Origin: JAFGSZ01 sp964492185
Lineage (GTDB): Bacteria; Bacteroidota; Bacteroidia; Bacteroidales; UBA10428
Assembly: GCA_964492185.1 (NCBI GenBank)
Contig: CAZBJH010000141.1
Span: 1 to 8,098 of the forward strand
Direction: 5' to 3'
Length of the DNA: 8,098 bases
In this document: positions 1 through 7,027 of the stretch, one piece after another
Position numbering within the stretch: the first letter of the stretch is position 1
How the letters are laid out: the number at the start of each line of letters is the position of its first letter
Position numbers and translations under genes: made by a program
Notes under the pieces: generated by a model
Databases searched by the model: none
Told to the model about the DNA's origin: nothing
The model's input: only the letters and a program-made list of their open reading frames with translations

Positions 1-3
1 TTA

Positions 4-20
4 TGGACAGACACTATTTA
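4..20 (+). repeat. Right end of an interspersed repeat element cut by the window edge
   Basis: The sequence TGGACAGACACTATTTA matches the last 17 bases of the window (8082-8098) with one mismatch. Its reverse complement begins TAGTGTCTGTC, the same 11 bases that open the repeat copy at 3518. This is therefore read as the outer right end of a repeat element whose body lies upstream of base 1. Only the terminus is visible, so the element's size and content cannot be judged. Confidence 0.6.
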
Positions 21-25
21 GTGTC
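10..25. repeat. Perfect palindrome GACACTA-TT-TAGTGTC upstream of the E2 gene
   Basis: Seven-base arms (10-16 and 19-25) are exact inverted complements around a TT centre. The left arm is the end of the interspersed repeat. The right arm, continuing as TAGTGTCAGTTA, resembles the opposite end TAGTGTCTGTCA at 10 of 12 positions. Two repeat ends may therefore sit head to head here. It lies about 46 bases before the E2 start, so an operator role is possible but not shown. Confidence 0.5.
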
Positions 26-71
26 AGTTACTTTAACCCTTTCAGAATTGAACTTTTAACGATATAATATC

Positions 72-1367
72 ATGGCAACATTTGACATAGTAATGCCTAA
101 GATGGGAGAAAGCGTACAGGAAGCGACCATTACCAAATGGTTTAAACAGGAAGGAGATCCTGTTGAAGAGGACGATATCCTGGTGGAGATAGCAACCGAT
201 AAGGTTGATACTGAAATTCCTTCACCTGTTGAAGGTACTTTAAAAAAAGTATTATATAAAGAAAATGATGTAGTTGCAGTAGGAGAAGTTATCGCGGTTA
301 TCTCTATGGGTGATGACTCAGGAACTGCAGAGGACAGTGAAAAGAAAGAGTCCCCGGAAAACAAAAAACAATCATCCGCCAAAACGGAAACTGAAGAAAA
401 AGCAGAAGAACCGAAATCTTCCGGAGAATATAAAAAATCAGAAAAATTTTATTCTCCGCTTGTACAAAACATTGCAAAAAAGGAAAAAATAAGTCCAGAA
501 GAACTTGACAAAATTCAAGGTACGGGACAAAACGGAAGGGTTAGAAAACAGGATATACTAAAATATATTGAACAGAAGAGACAGCAAGAAGAGCGGCCGT
601 CCGGGGCTGAAAAACAAACCGAACACGGGCAACCCAAAATAAGTGTATCTGTAAATCCTGAAGATGAAGTTATCCCTATGGATCGTATGAGGAAGATCAT
701 TGCCGACCACATGGTAAGGTCAAAACAAACGGCACCTCATGTAACCAACTTTATCGAGGCTGATGTAACAGGTATAGTAAATTGGAGAAATAAAGTGAAA
801 GATGAATTTTTCAAGCGCGAGAAACAGAAACTGACGTTTTTACCTGTTTTTACAGCGGCTGTAGCAAAAGCACTAAAGGACTATCCGGGGATAAACGCAT
901 CTGTGGATGGTGATAATATTATTCTGCGGAAAAATGTTAATATTGGCATTGCAGTGGCTTTACCTTCGGGAAATTTAATTGTACCGGTTATTAAAAATGC
1001 TGACCGGAAAAATCTGCTGGGTCTGACTATCGAATTGAATAATCTGGCTAATGCAGCCCGGGAGAATAAACTCAGTCCAGATGATATCCAGGGAGGTACT
1101 TTCAGTATATCAAATTTCGGTACTTTTAGAAATCTTACCGGTACACCTATCATAAACCAGCCCCAGGTTGCCATCCTGGCTGTTGGTAGTATTGAGAAAA
1201 AGCCGGCAGTCCTGGAAACACCTTCAGGTGATGTTATTGCCATTCGTCATAAAATGATACTGTCAGTATCTTATGACCACAGGGTAGTTGATGGTGCCCT
1301 GGCTGGTGTATTTCTGAAGAAACTTACGGAATATCTTGAAAACTTTGATGAGAATACAGTGATATAG
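72..1367 (+). CDS. 2-oxo acid dehydrogenase E2, dihydrolipoyl acyltransferase
   Basis: This is the cytoplasmic core of a 2-oxo acid dehydrogenase complex. It takes the acyl group from E1 on a swinging lipoyl arm and passes it to CoA. Three domains are visible in order. The lipoyl domain (about 3-79) has the motif ATDKVDTEIPSP, with Lys44 as the expected lipoylation site. The peripheral-subunit-binding domain (about 126-169) has GTGQNGRVRKQDIL. The catalytic domain (about 198-425) has GTPIIN at 357-362 and the active-site motif HRVVDG, with His403 and Asp407. The linker at about 80-125 is rich in Glu, Lys and Ser instead of the usual Ala/Pro. At 431 residues it is a normal one-lipoyl E2. ATG at 72 is chosen because the lipoyl fold starts at once; no clear ribosome site is seen. 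The next gene, an E1, starts 26 bases later, so the two are probably co-transcribed. The fused E1 favours a branched-chain substrate, but E2 alone does not separate this from pyruvate. Confidence 0.95.
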   Translation: MATFDIVMPKMGESVQEATITKWFKQEGDPVEEDDILVEIATDKVDTEIPSPVEGTLKKVLYKENDVVAVGEVIAVISMGDDSGTAEDSEKKESPENKKQSSAKTETEEKAEEPKSSGEYKKSEKFYSPLVQNIAKKEKISPEELDKIQGTGQNGRVRKQDILKYIEQKRQQEERPSGAEKQTEHGQPKISVSVNPEDEVIPMDRMRKIIADHMVRSKQTAPHVTNFIEADVTGIVNWRNKVKDEFFKREKQKLTFLPVFTAAVAKALKDYPGINASVDGDNIILRKNVNIGIAVALPSGNLIVPVIKNADRKNLLGLTIELNNLANAARENKLSPDDIQGGTFSISNFGTFRNLTGTPIINQPQVAILAVGSIEKKPAVLETPSGDVIAIRHKMILSVSYDHRVVDGALAGVFLKKLTEYLENFDENTVI

Positions 1368-1393
1368 TATCACTTGAAATAAATGTATTGTTT

Positions 1394-3454
1394 ATGAAAA
1401 ATTACAATCACATAGAAGTACCTGCAAAATTCAGTGTTAAAAAAACAGATAAAAAAACACTTGAAGAATGGTATTATTTAATGGTCCTTGGCAGGGCACT
1501 GGATGACCGTGCACCTAATTACCTTAAACAAGCCATAGGCTGGTCCTATCATGCACCCTATGCCGGTCATGACGGAATTCAGCTTGCTATCGGACAGGTA
1601 TTCGATAGAGAAACAGATCATCTTTACCCCTACTACCGGGATATGCTCACAGCAATATCGGCCGGTCTGACCGCGGAAGAAATTATATATAACGGCATTT
1701 CAAAAGACACGGATGTAGCCGGTGGCGGAAGGCACATGTCAAATCATTTTGCAAAACCGGCCTGGAATATTCACAATGTATCATCCTCAACGGGAAATCA
1801 TGCAGTACATGCAGCCGGAACAGGAAGAGCCATGAAATTATATAAGGGTAAGGGAGTGGCAATCTGTTCCATGGGCGAATCAGCCGTTAGCGAAGGATAT
1901 GTCTATGAAGCTATCAATGGCGCTTCTAATGAAAAACTTCCGGTTTTATTTGTGATTCAGGATAATGGTTACGGCATATCTGTGCCAAAAGCAGATCAGA
2001 CAGCCAACAGGAAAGTGGCGAATAATTTCAGAGGTTTTAAAAACCTGCGTATTATTCATTGTAATGGTAAGGATGTTTTTGATTCTGTGAATGCTATGAC
2101 AGAAGCAAAAAAATGGGCCATTGAAAACCAAATGCCTGTAATTGTGCAGGCTAATTGTGTTCGAATTCACTCCCATTCCAATTCAGACCGGCATGAGTTA
2201 TACCGTGATGATTATGAATTGAATTATGTTAGTGACTATGATCCAATGGGAAAATTCCGGCGATTGCTGTTGCGATATAAACGGTTTACAGAAAATGAGC
2301 TTCAGAAAATTGAAGATAAGGTAAAACAGGAGGTTAAGGATGCCCATAAGAAAGGTATGGCAGCCCCCGATCCGGATCCGGGGTCAATACATGATTTTGT
2401 AATTACAGATCCGTATAAAGCTTCAAAATATCCTGATGGAACGCATAACCACGATGGACCGAAAAAGAAAATAATAGTAGGACTTAATGAAACACTGAAG
2501 GCAGAATTAAGACACAATCCCGATACATATATATGGGGACAGGACATAGCACATAAGGAAAAAGGCGGGATTTTCAATGTAACTAAAGGAGTGCAGCAGG
2601 AATTTGGTAAAGACAGAGTCTTCAACGCACCCATTGCCGAAGATTATATTATGGGCACTGCAAACGGGATGTCAAAATATGATAAAAAGATAAGGGTAGT
2701 TGTAGAAGGCGCTGAATTTGCCGATTATTTCTGGCCCGCGATGGAGCAATTTGTCGAAACTACTCATGAATACTGGCGCTCAAAAGGACAGTTTTCACCA
2801 AATATCACAATACGGCTGGCTTCAGGAGGATATATCGGGGGAGGGTTATATCATTCACAAACCACTGAAGGTGCACTGACAACTTTCCCGGGGACACGTG
2901 TTGTTTACCCTTCTTTTGCAGACGACGCGGCAGGATTATTAAGAACATCTATCCGGTCTGAAGGCATGACCCTGTTTCTTGAGCCCAAAGCACTGTACAA
3001 TGCTAATATAGCTGCAACCCCTATACCTGATGATTTTGAAGTACCTTTCGGAAAAGCCCGGAAACGACGTGAGGGAACCGATCTCTCTGTTTTTACTTAT
3101 GGCAATACGACTCATATGTGCATTGAGGCAGCCAATATAATTGCAGGGGAGACAGGAGAAAATATCGAGGTGATTGATCTGCGGTCCCTTATTCCTCTTG
3201 ATACTGAAATGATCATTGATTCTGTTAAGAAAACGGGTAAAGCACTGGTCGTACATGAAGATAAGGTTTTTTCGGGCTTTGGAGCGGAAGTAGCTTCGGA
3301 AATTTCAGAAAAAACCTTCGAGTATCTTGACGGACCTGTCCGCCGTATCGGCAGCACCTTTACCCCTGTGGGCTTTAACCCTGTGCTGGAAAAAGCAATC
3401 CTGCCAAACACCGAAAAAATAAAAAATGCAATGAAAGATTTGCTGGATTATTAA
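1394..3454 (+). CDS. Fused alpha-beta 2-oxo acid dehydrogenase E1 (branched-chain type)
   Basis: This is the thiamine-diphosphate-dependent E1, which decarboxylates a 2-oxo acid and acylates the lipoyl group of the E2 encoded just upstream. The 686-residue chain joins both usual subunits. The alpha half (about 20-330) carries the cofactor-binding stretch from GES at 161-163 to the DNG at 190-192. The beta half (about 357-686) carries NAPIAEDYIMG with the expected catalytic Glu, the YHSQTTEG loop, FLEPKALYN, and a transketolase C-terminal domain (VHEDKVFSGFGAE). The alpha motif has GE where pyruvate-type E1 has GD; branched-chain E1 alpha also has GE, so a branched-chain substrate is favoured. 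Such fusions are common in Bacteroidota. ATG at 1394 is preferred over an in-frame TTG two codons earlier. No frameshift is seen. The complex also needs an E3 dihydrolipoamide dehydrogenase, which is not in the window. Confidence 0.93.
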   Translation: MKNYNHIEVPAKFSVKKTDKKTLEEWYYLMVLGRALDDRAPNYLKQAIGWSYHAPYAGHDGIQLAIGQVFDRETDHLYPYYRDMLTAISAGLTAEEIIYNGISKDTDVAGGGRHMSNHFAKPAWNIHNVSSSTGNHAVHAAGTGRAMKLYKGKGVAICSMGESAVSEGYVYEAINGASNEKLPVLFVIQDNGYGISVPKADQTANRKVANNFRGFKNLRIIHCNGKDVFDSVNAMTEAKKWAIENQMPVIVQANCVRIHSHSNSDRHELYRDDYELNYVSDYDPMGKFRRLLLRYKRFTENELQKIEDKVKQEVKDAHKKGMAAPDPDPGSIHDFVITDPYKASKYPDGTHNHDGPKKKIIVGLNETLKAELRHNPDTYIWGQDIAHKEKGGIFNVTKGVQQEFGKDRVFNAPIAEDYIMGTANGMSKYDKKIRVVVEGAEFADYFWPAMEQFVETTHEYWRSKGQFSPNITIRLASGGYIGGGLYHSQTTEGALTTFPGTRVVYPSFADDAAGLLRTSIRSEGMTLFLEPKALYNANIAATPIPDDFEVPFGKARKRREGTDLSVFTYGNTTHMCIEAANIIAGETGENIEVIDLRSLIPLDTEMIIDSVKKTGKALVVHEDKVFSGFGAEVASEISEKTFEYLDGPVRRIGSTFTPVGFNPVLEKAILPNTEKIKNAMKDLLDY

Positions 3455-3517
3455 ACTTTTATCACGCGAGAGGGGAATGCACATCCCTATAATAATAGTG
3501 ATTTTCAAATAATTAAT

Positions 3518-3551
3518 TAGTGTCTGTCAATAAAGCTGGCAAAATGTTAAC
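3518..3551 (+). repeat. Interspersed repeat copy A, left end
   Basis: This stretch begins TAGTGTCTGTCAATAAAG and continues into CTGGCAAAATGTTAAC. The 12-mer TGGCAAAATGTT is also present at 6923-6934 and 7947-7958, each time after a related GTC-A-AAG lead-in and in the same orientation. The first 11 bases are the exact inverted complement of the element ends at window bases 6-16 and 8084-8094. I could not find a matching right end before the flavodoxin gene, so this copy may be a solo end or have decayed on the right. Confidence 0.65.
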
Positions 3552-3823
3552 TAAAAAAATTATTAAATGAAACCCTCATCCTTAAGGAATTTAATTTAAA
3601 AAGTACAAAAACAACCGAGCGAAGCGAGCTCATGAACACAATTAAAATGAATAAAGGGGTGAATAACAGGACATGAATATTTACTAAGAACTTATTATGT
3701 AGGGATGAGGGTTCGCCGAACACCTTATATAATATAATAATTTGGTGAGGCAACACATACCACCAACTTTGGTTAAACGAAATAACAAATTAATTATTAA
3801 TGACTTAACAAAATTATATTCGG
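3552..3823. other. Palindrome-rich spacer between E1 and flavodoxin
   Basis: No credible gene is seen here. The main structure is an 11-base perfect inverted repeat, AACCCTCATCC at 3571-3581 and GGATGAGGGTT at 3703-3713, which encloses about 120 bases. A G-T wobble and two more pairs extend it inward. Right after it, GTTC and GAAC (3711-3714 and 3718-3721) form a small hairpin that shares bases with the long stem. Next, TTGGTG (3742-3747) pairs with CACCAA (3761-3766). A motif GAGCGAAGCGAGCTC lies inside the large loop. The block may be the body of repeat copy A or a structured leader for the flavodoxin; the sequence does not decide. Confidence 0.45.
3768..3798 (+). promoter_or_regulatory. 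Weak promoter candidate for flavodoxin
   Basis: TTTG at 3768-3771 is followed after 19 bases by TAATTATT at 3791-3798, which partly fits the Bacteroidota TTTG / TAnnTTTG pattern. It lies 25 bases before the flavodoxin start. The second box is poor, so this is only a position to test. If real, the promoter would sit at the right edge of the palindromic block. Confidence 0.2.
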
Positions 3824-4327
3824 ATGAAAAAAATCGGCTTGTTTTATAGTTTTAACACCGTAAAATCGGGACAAATTGCAAAAAAAATAGAAAAGGAGTT
3901 TGGCAAGGACGTTGAAAAGGTGAATGCTGAGGATGTGGATGAGAAAAAATTCCTGTCATTTAATAATATGATATTGGGTGTGCCAACATGGTTTGACGGA
4001 GAACTGCCCAACTACTGGGATGAATTTGTGCCTGCAATAGAAGATATGGACCTTAAAGGAAAGAAAGTTGCCATATATGGTGCCGGCGACCAGAAAGGCT
4101 ATCCTGAAAACTTCGTGGATGGAATAGGTATTATGGCAGAGTTGCTTGAAATGCAGGGTGCAACTATTGTGGGAAAGACTTCAGCCGAGGGGTACACTTT
4201 TGAAAGCTCAAAAGCATTACGCGGAAAACAATTTGCAGGACTCGCCCTTGATTTTGAGAATCAGCAAAAGATGAATACCGAGCGTGTTAAGAAATGGTGT
4301 ATGCAGCTTAAGAAAGAATTTAAATGA
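3824..4327 (+). CDS. fldA: Flavodoxin (long-chain)
   Basis: This is a small soluble FMN-binding protein that carries electrons at low potential in the cytoplasm and can stand in for ferredoxin. The sequence shows GVPTWFDGELPNYWDEF (from residue 52), where Trp56 is the expected flavin-stacking residue. It also shows GAGDQKGYPENFVDG (86-100), where Tyr93 is the second stacking residue, followed by EGYTFESSKA and LDFENQQ near the C-terminus. The insertion around 120-145 and the 167-residue length mark the long-chain class. The phosphate loop YSFNTVKSGQIA (8-19) departs from the usual T-x-T-G-x-T: Val13 and Lys14 replace Gly and Asn. The gene faces the end of a convergent cluster and follows a long spacer, so it is probably transcribed alone. 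Its redox partner cannot be named from the window. Confidence 0.92.
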   Translation: MKKIGLFYSFNTVKSGQIAKKIEKEFGKDVEKVNAEDVDEKKFLSFNNMILGVPTWFDGELPNYWDEFVPAIEDMDLKGKKVAIYGAGDQKGYPENFVDGIGIMAELLEMQGATIVGKTSAEGYTFESSKALRGKQFAGLALDFENQQKMNTERVKKWCMQLKKEFK

Positions 4328-4502
4328 TGATATGATGCACTAAAGACTTTTTTAGCAGACACTCCTGTCTAACAAAACCCATAAACAACTGTTATTCATT
4401 ATTTTACTGATTACCGATTACCGGATACCTTTACAAACCACCCGTAACTCTTGTTAGTTTACTTTTGTACTAAATCCCGATTTCGCGAAATACTATTTAC
4501 TG

Positions 4503-5162
4503 TTACTTTCTCCTGAATATTTCCCTGTCAACTTCAGTGGCCTCCATAAGTTTTTCATCAAAAGGTTTAAGAAATTCAAGAGCACCTGATTGTGACAATC
4601 CAGGATCTATCCATGACTTTTCAATACCTTCGGGGAGAATAACCGGCATTCTTTTTTTTGTATTGTGTATTTTCCCGATCATATGATTTGCCTTGGTTGT
4701 TATAATGGTGAAAGTATTCAATATTTCTCCTGTTGATCTATTCAGCCATTTATCATACAAACCGGCAAGTGCAAAGGGCTGCTCATTTTTAAGGCGGATA
4801 AAGAAGGGTTGTTTTAGTCCGCCACGGTCTTGCCATTCGTAGAAACCATTAATTAAAACCATACACCGCTTACTTCTTAGTGATCCCCGAAAGGAAGGCT
4901 TTTCAGCAAGGGTTTCGGACCGGGCATTGAATGTTTTTTTTCGGATTGAGGCTGCCGATTCTTCTTCTTTTATCCAGGAAGGTATAAATCCCCAAATAAA
5001 CAAATCAGCGTTTTCAGGCTTACCCTGGGCAATAACGGGAACCTCAGGCAGGGTGAATGCTGACACTCCTGATTGTGATCTATAGCGCCGGTTTGTGAGT
5101 GAAACACCAAAACGCTGCTCAATCTGCTCACGTGTGAGATTAATTTCTATGGTATAACACAT
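4503..5162 (-). CDS. SRAP-family protein (YedK/HMCES-like abasic-site shield)
   Basis: SRAP proteins cross-link through Cys2 to abasic sites in single-stranded DNA, protecting the lesion, and can later release themselves. The expected residues are present: Cys2 directly after the initiator Met, NARSET with Asn79 and Arg81, the catalytic Glu109 in GFYEWQ, and His166 in IHNTKKRMPVIL. The length of 219 residues is normal. The start is fixed because Cys must be residue 2 after Met removal. The N-terminus reads MCYTI instead of the MCGR form of E. coli YedK. The gene begins 9 bases after the stop of the EgtD-like gene and is the last of a three-gene cluster. It is convergent with flavodoxin across a 175-base gap that contains only weak hairpins. 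The cysteine and histidine arrangement makes the family call secure; the biological reason for its neighbours is unknown. Confidence 0.93.
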   Translation of the reverse strand: MCYTIEINLTREQIEQRFGVSLTNRRYRSQSGVSAFTLPEVPVIAQGKPENADLFIWGFIPSWIKEEESAASIRKKTFNARSETLAEKPSFRGSLRSKRCMVLINGFYEWQDRGGLKQPFFIRLKNEQPFALAGLYDKWLNRSTGEILNTFTIITTKANHMIGKIHNTKKRMPVILPEGIEKSWIDPGLSQSGALEFLKPFDEKLMEATEVDREIFRRK

Positions 5163-5171
5163 AAAAGTATT

Positions 5172-6188
5172 TCATTTTATTTGCCAGATAGTATTCAGGA
5201 AATATTTTCTGGGATCAAACAAATTACACTTTATATCAAAACCGGATTTTGCGGAAATTTCACTGATCAGTTCCATATCATATTTTTGGGAGAGCTCTGT
5301 GAATATTGCTTCTCCGGAAGTAAAGACGTAACTTTTGCCTAACTCCTTAATTTTTACTACCTGATCACATTTGCTTATAATAAAACTCTTTGTTTCGCCC
5401 GAAAGAGGATCATAATTTTCATAATGGTAAAACCGGTCTGTTATAAAATTTGCATTAAGTTCACGATTAATACGCCTTAAAATATTGAGATTGAATTTGG
5501 CAGTAATACCCGAATTATCATTATAAGCATTTAAAATGATCAGTGGGTCTTTTTTCATATCCAGCCCCAGCAGCAACATGTCATTTTTATCCATCTTTTG
5601 CCGTATGGAACTTAAAAAATTAATTGCTTCCTGTTTGGTAAAATTTCCCAGGTTTGAACCCAGGAAAAGTATTACTTTCTTATCGTAGTGGCTGTTTTTT
5701 ACAATTTCGAGAGCCTGGAAATAATCGGCATTTGAACTATCTATGTGCAAATCAGGAAAATCTTTCATTAATCTTGTTTCCAACTGATCTATAGCCTTCT
5801 GAGAAATATCGACCGGCCGGTATACAAAATCAGCATTATTTTTTAAAAGATGATCGATCAATATCCCGGTTTTCAAACCATCCCCGGCACCAAATTCAAT
5901 CAGTTTGAATCCATGACATCCGCGTAAAAAAAAATCAATTAACCTGTTTTTAAATTGTTCCAGTATCTCAAGCTCACAACCGGTAAGGTAGTATTCATCA
6001 AGATCCATTATTTTCTGGAATAATTTACTGCCATTAGCATCATAAAAATATTTTGAAGGCAAATATTTCGCCGATGATGATAGTCCTTTATTAACATCAG
6101 AAAAAAATTCATTATCATAATACACACTCGTATCTATTCCCGGATCCTCGAACCCGGCATCATGCCGGTATTGTAATTTATCTTCCAT
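5172..6188 (-). CDS. egtD: EgtD-type L-histidine N-alpha-methyltransferase
   Basis: EgtD uses three S-adenosylmethionine molecules to trimethylate histidine to hercynine, the first step of ergothioneine synthesis. The N-terminal part has YLPSKYFYDANGSKLF (42-57) and DEYYLT. The SAM site is EFGAGDG at 98-104 with Asp127 in PVDIS, and FLGSNLGNF follows at 175-183. Compared with Mycobacterium smegmatis EgtD as I remember it, the histidine-pocket residues are kept: Tyr49 (Y39), Tyr66 (Y56), Gly177 (G161), Asn182 (N166), Tyr222 (Y206), Thr229 (T213), Glu298 and Ser300 (E282, S284). At 338 residues it is slightly longer than the usual 320. No EgtB or other ergothioneine gene is visible. It starts 10 bases after the barrel-protein stop and ends 9 bases before the SRAP start, so all three are likely one transcript. 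Methylation of another amine is possible, but the intact pocket favours histidine. Confidence 0.88.
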   Translation of the reverse strand: MEDKLQYRHDAGFEDPGIDTSVYYDNEFFSDVNKGLSSSAKYLPSKYFYDANGSKLFQKIMDLDEYYLTGCELEILEQFKNRLIDFFLRGCHGFKLIEFGAGDGLKTGILIDHLLKNNADFVYRPVDISQKAIDQLETRLMKDFPDLHIDSSNADYFQALEIVKNSHYDKKVILFLGSNLGNFTKQEAINFLSSIRQKMDKNDMLLLGLDMKKDPLIILNAYNDNSGITAKFNLNILRRINRELNANFITDRFYHYENYDPLSGETKSFIISKCDQVVKIKELGKSYVFTSGEAIFTELSQKYDMELISEISAKSGFDIKCNLFDPRKYFLNTIWQIK

Positions 6189-6198
6189 TCCTGAAATA

Positions 6199-6816
6199 TT
6201 AAAAAAACAAACCTACGGTAAAGATAAACTGAGTCATCCTGTTATCATGTATAAATTCTTCTGATGCAATGTTTATACTTTCTCCCAGCCTGCTGAGGTT
6301 ACGCTCGTATTTCAGTTCAAATGTAAAATCAGATATCTCTAATCCTGCACCAGCTTGAAAACCAATAACAGCATTTTTATAATTATGCTTATAATCAGTA
6401 AACTCTACAAGTTCAGAAGTGTTGTTGAGTAAAAAACTTCCCACCGGTCCCACTTCAATTTTAACCGGTCCAATCATTATTCCACCCAAAACAGGAATGT
6501 CCAGCTTGTTATAGGTAAGCAGCACGCTTCCCCTGGCCTCTGATCGCAGATCTTCAATTTCCATACGGCTCTTATTTGTTGTAAGTAAAAGTTCAGGCTG
6601 AATGAAAACATTAAAAAACCGGATTTGCGAAAAAGCCCCAAAATGAAAGCCTGCCTCAATATCCGGAGGATAAGAAATGCGGATATTATTATTAATAAGG
6701 TCCTTTGCATTAATATTGCTTACATTCAAACCACCACGTATACCATATCTTACCTGGGAAAAGAGTGGTAAGGTTAAAAGAAACATTGCAGAAATAAATA
6801 TTATAGTCCTTTTCAT
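6199..6816 (-). CDS. Porin-like outer-membrane beta-barrel protein
   Basis: This is a small outer-membrane protein of the PF13568-like barrel type common in Bacteroidota; the ligand or function is unknown. Residues 1-20 form a signal peptide with a Lys-Arg start, a hydrophobic core (IIFISAMFLLTLPL) and probable cleavage after LFS or FSQ. The mature chain starts RYGIRGGLNVSNI, the usual first strand, and continues with alternating polar/hydrophobic strands such as NVFIQPELLLTT, IGFQAGAGLEI and FTFELKYERNL. It ends in FIFTVGLFF; a terminal Phe is a typical barrel-insertion signal. The length of 205 residues suggests about eight strands. It is the first gene of the minus-strand cluster and carries a promoter candidate just upstream. 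Its tight spacing to egtD is the only hint to its role. Confidence 0.85.
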   Translation of the reverse strand: MKRTIIFISAMFLLTLPLFSQVRYGIRGGLNVSNINAKDLINNNIRISYPPDIEAGFHFGAFSQIRFFNVFIQPELLLTTNKSRMEIEDLRSEARGSVLLTYNKLDIPVLGGIMIGPVKIEVGPVGSFLLNNTSELVEFTDYKHNYKNAVIGFQAGAGLEISDFTFELKYERNLSRLGESINIASEEFIHDNRMTQFIFTVGLFF

Positions 6817-6855
6817 ATAATCTGATATTTTAGCGTTTTCTTATTCTTTCTTTAT

Positions 6856-6888
6856 AAAATATAACAATTATTACAGAATTTTGCTCAA
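6856..6888 (-). promoter_or_regulatory. Promoter candidate for the barrel/egtD/SRAP cluster
   Basis: Read on the minus strand, TTG (6888-6886) is followed after 22 bases by TATATTTT (6863-6856), close to the Bacteroidota TTG / TAnnTTTG pattern except for the last base. Transcription would start roughly 30 bases before the ATG at 6816. The site lies between the gene and the left end of repeat copy B at 6904, so the repeat does not interrupt it. Confidence 0.35.
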
Positions 6889-6932
6889 TAAATATTTCAT
6901 AATTAGAATCCGTCTATAAAGTTGGCAAAATG

Positions 6933-6944
6933 TTAACCGGTTAT
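6933..6944. repeat. Palindrome TAACCGGTTA, left copy
   Basis: TTAACCGGTTAT contains a perfect 10-base palindrome at 6934-6943. The same palindrome, extended to 12 bases, recurs at 7116-7127 in the same spacer. The left copy arises where the conserved TTAACC of the repeat runs into GGTTAT. It may be part of the inverted ends of repeat copy B, or a binding site for a dimeric protein between two divergent genes. Confidence 0.5.
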
Positions 6945-6982
6945 ATGTTCCTAACCTGACAATATAATAACAAAGTTTCATT

Positions 6983-7024
6983 ATTACCTGCATAATGCAT
7001 AAAAATGAATAAAAATCAGGTAAT
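6983..7024. repeat. Hairpin ATTACCTG / CAGGTAAT inside repeat copy B
   Basis: ATTACCTG at 6983-6990 and CAGGTAAT at 7017-7024 are perfect 8-base inverted complements around a 26-base AT-rich loop. The loop itself contains GCATAATGC. No T-run follows on either side, so a simple terminator is unlikely. Confidence 0.45.
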
Positions 7025-7027
7025 ATA

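Noticed and set aside
1388..1396. TTG at 1388 as the E1 start
   Set aside because: The in-frame ATG at 1394 is only two codons downstream, is a stronger start, and nothing conserved lies between them.
3471..3488. Possible terminator after E1 (AGGGG paired with TCCCT)
   Set aside because: Only about five pairs including one G-T, with an eight-base loop and no T-run.
3547..3756. A minus-strand reading frame of 69 residues in the E1-flavodoxin spacer
   Set aside because: It runs through the palindromic block and the repeat end, has no family resemblance, and its hydrophobic look follows from AT-rich sequence.
3600..3800. Possible CRISPR or tandem repeat array
   Set aside because: The short complementary segments are inverted, differ from each other and are not regularly spaced.
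4357..4370. Hairpin AGACA-CTCC-TGTCT between the convergent flavodoxin and SRAP genes
   Set aside because: A five-base stem with no T-run on either strand; it shares CAGACACT with the repeat ends but the match is too short to call.
4480..4491. Palindrome ATTTCGCGAAAT just past the SRAP stop
   Set aside because: Perfect but isolated, downstream of both convergent genes, and able to form only a four-pair stem; no role can be argued.
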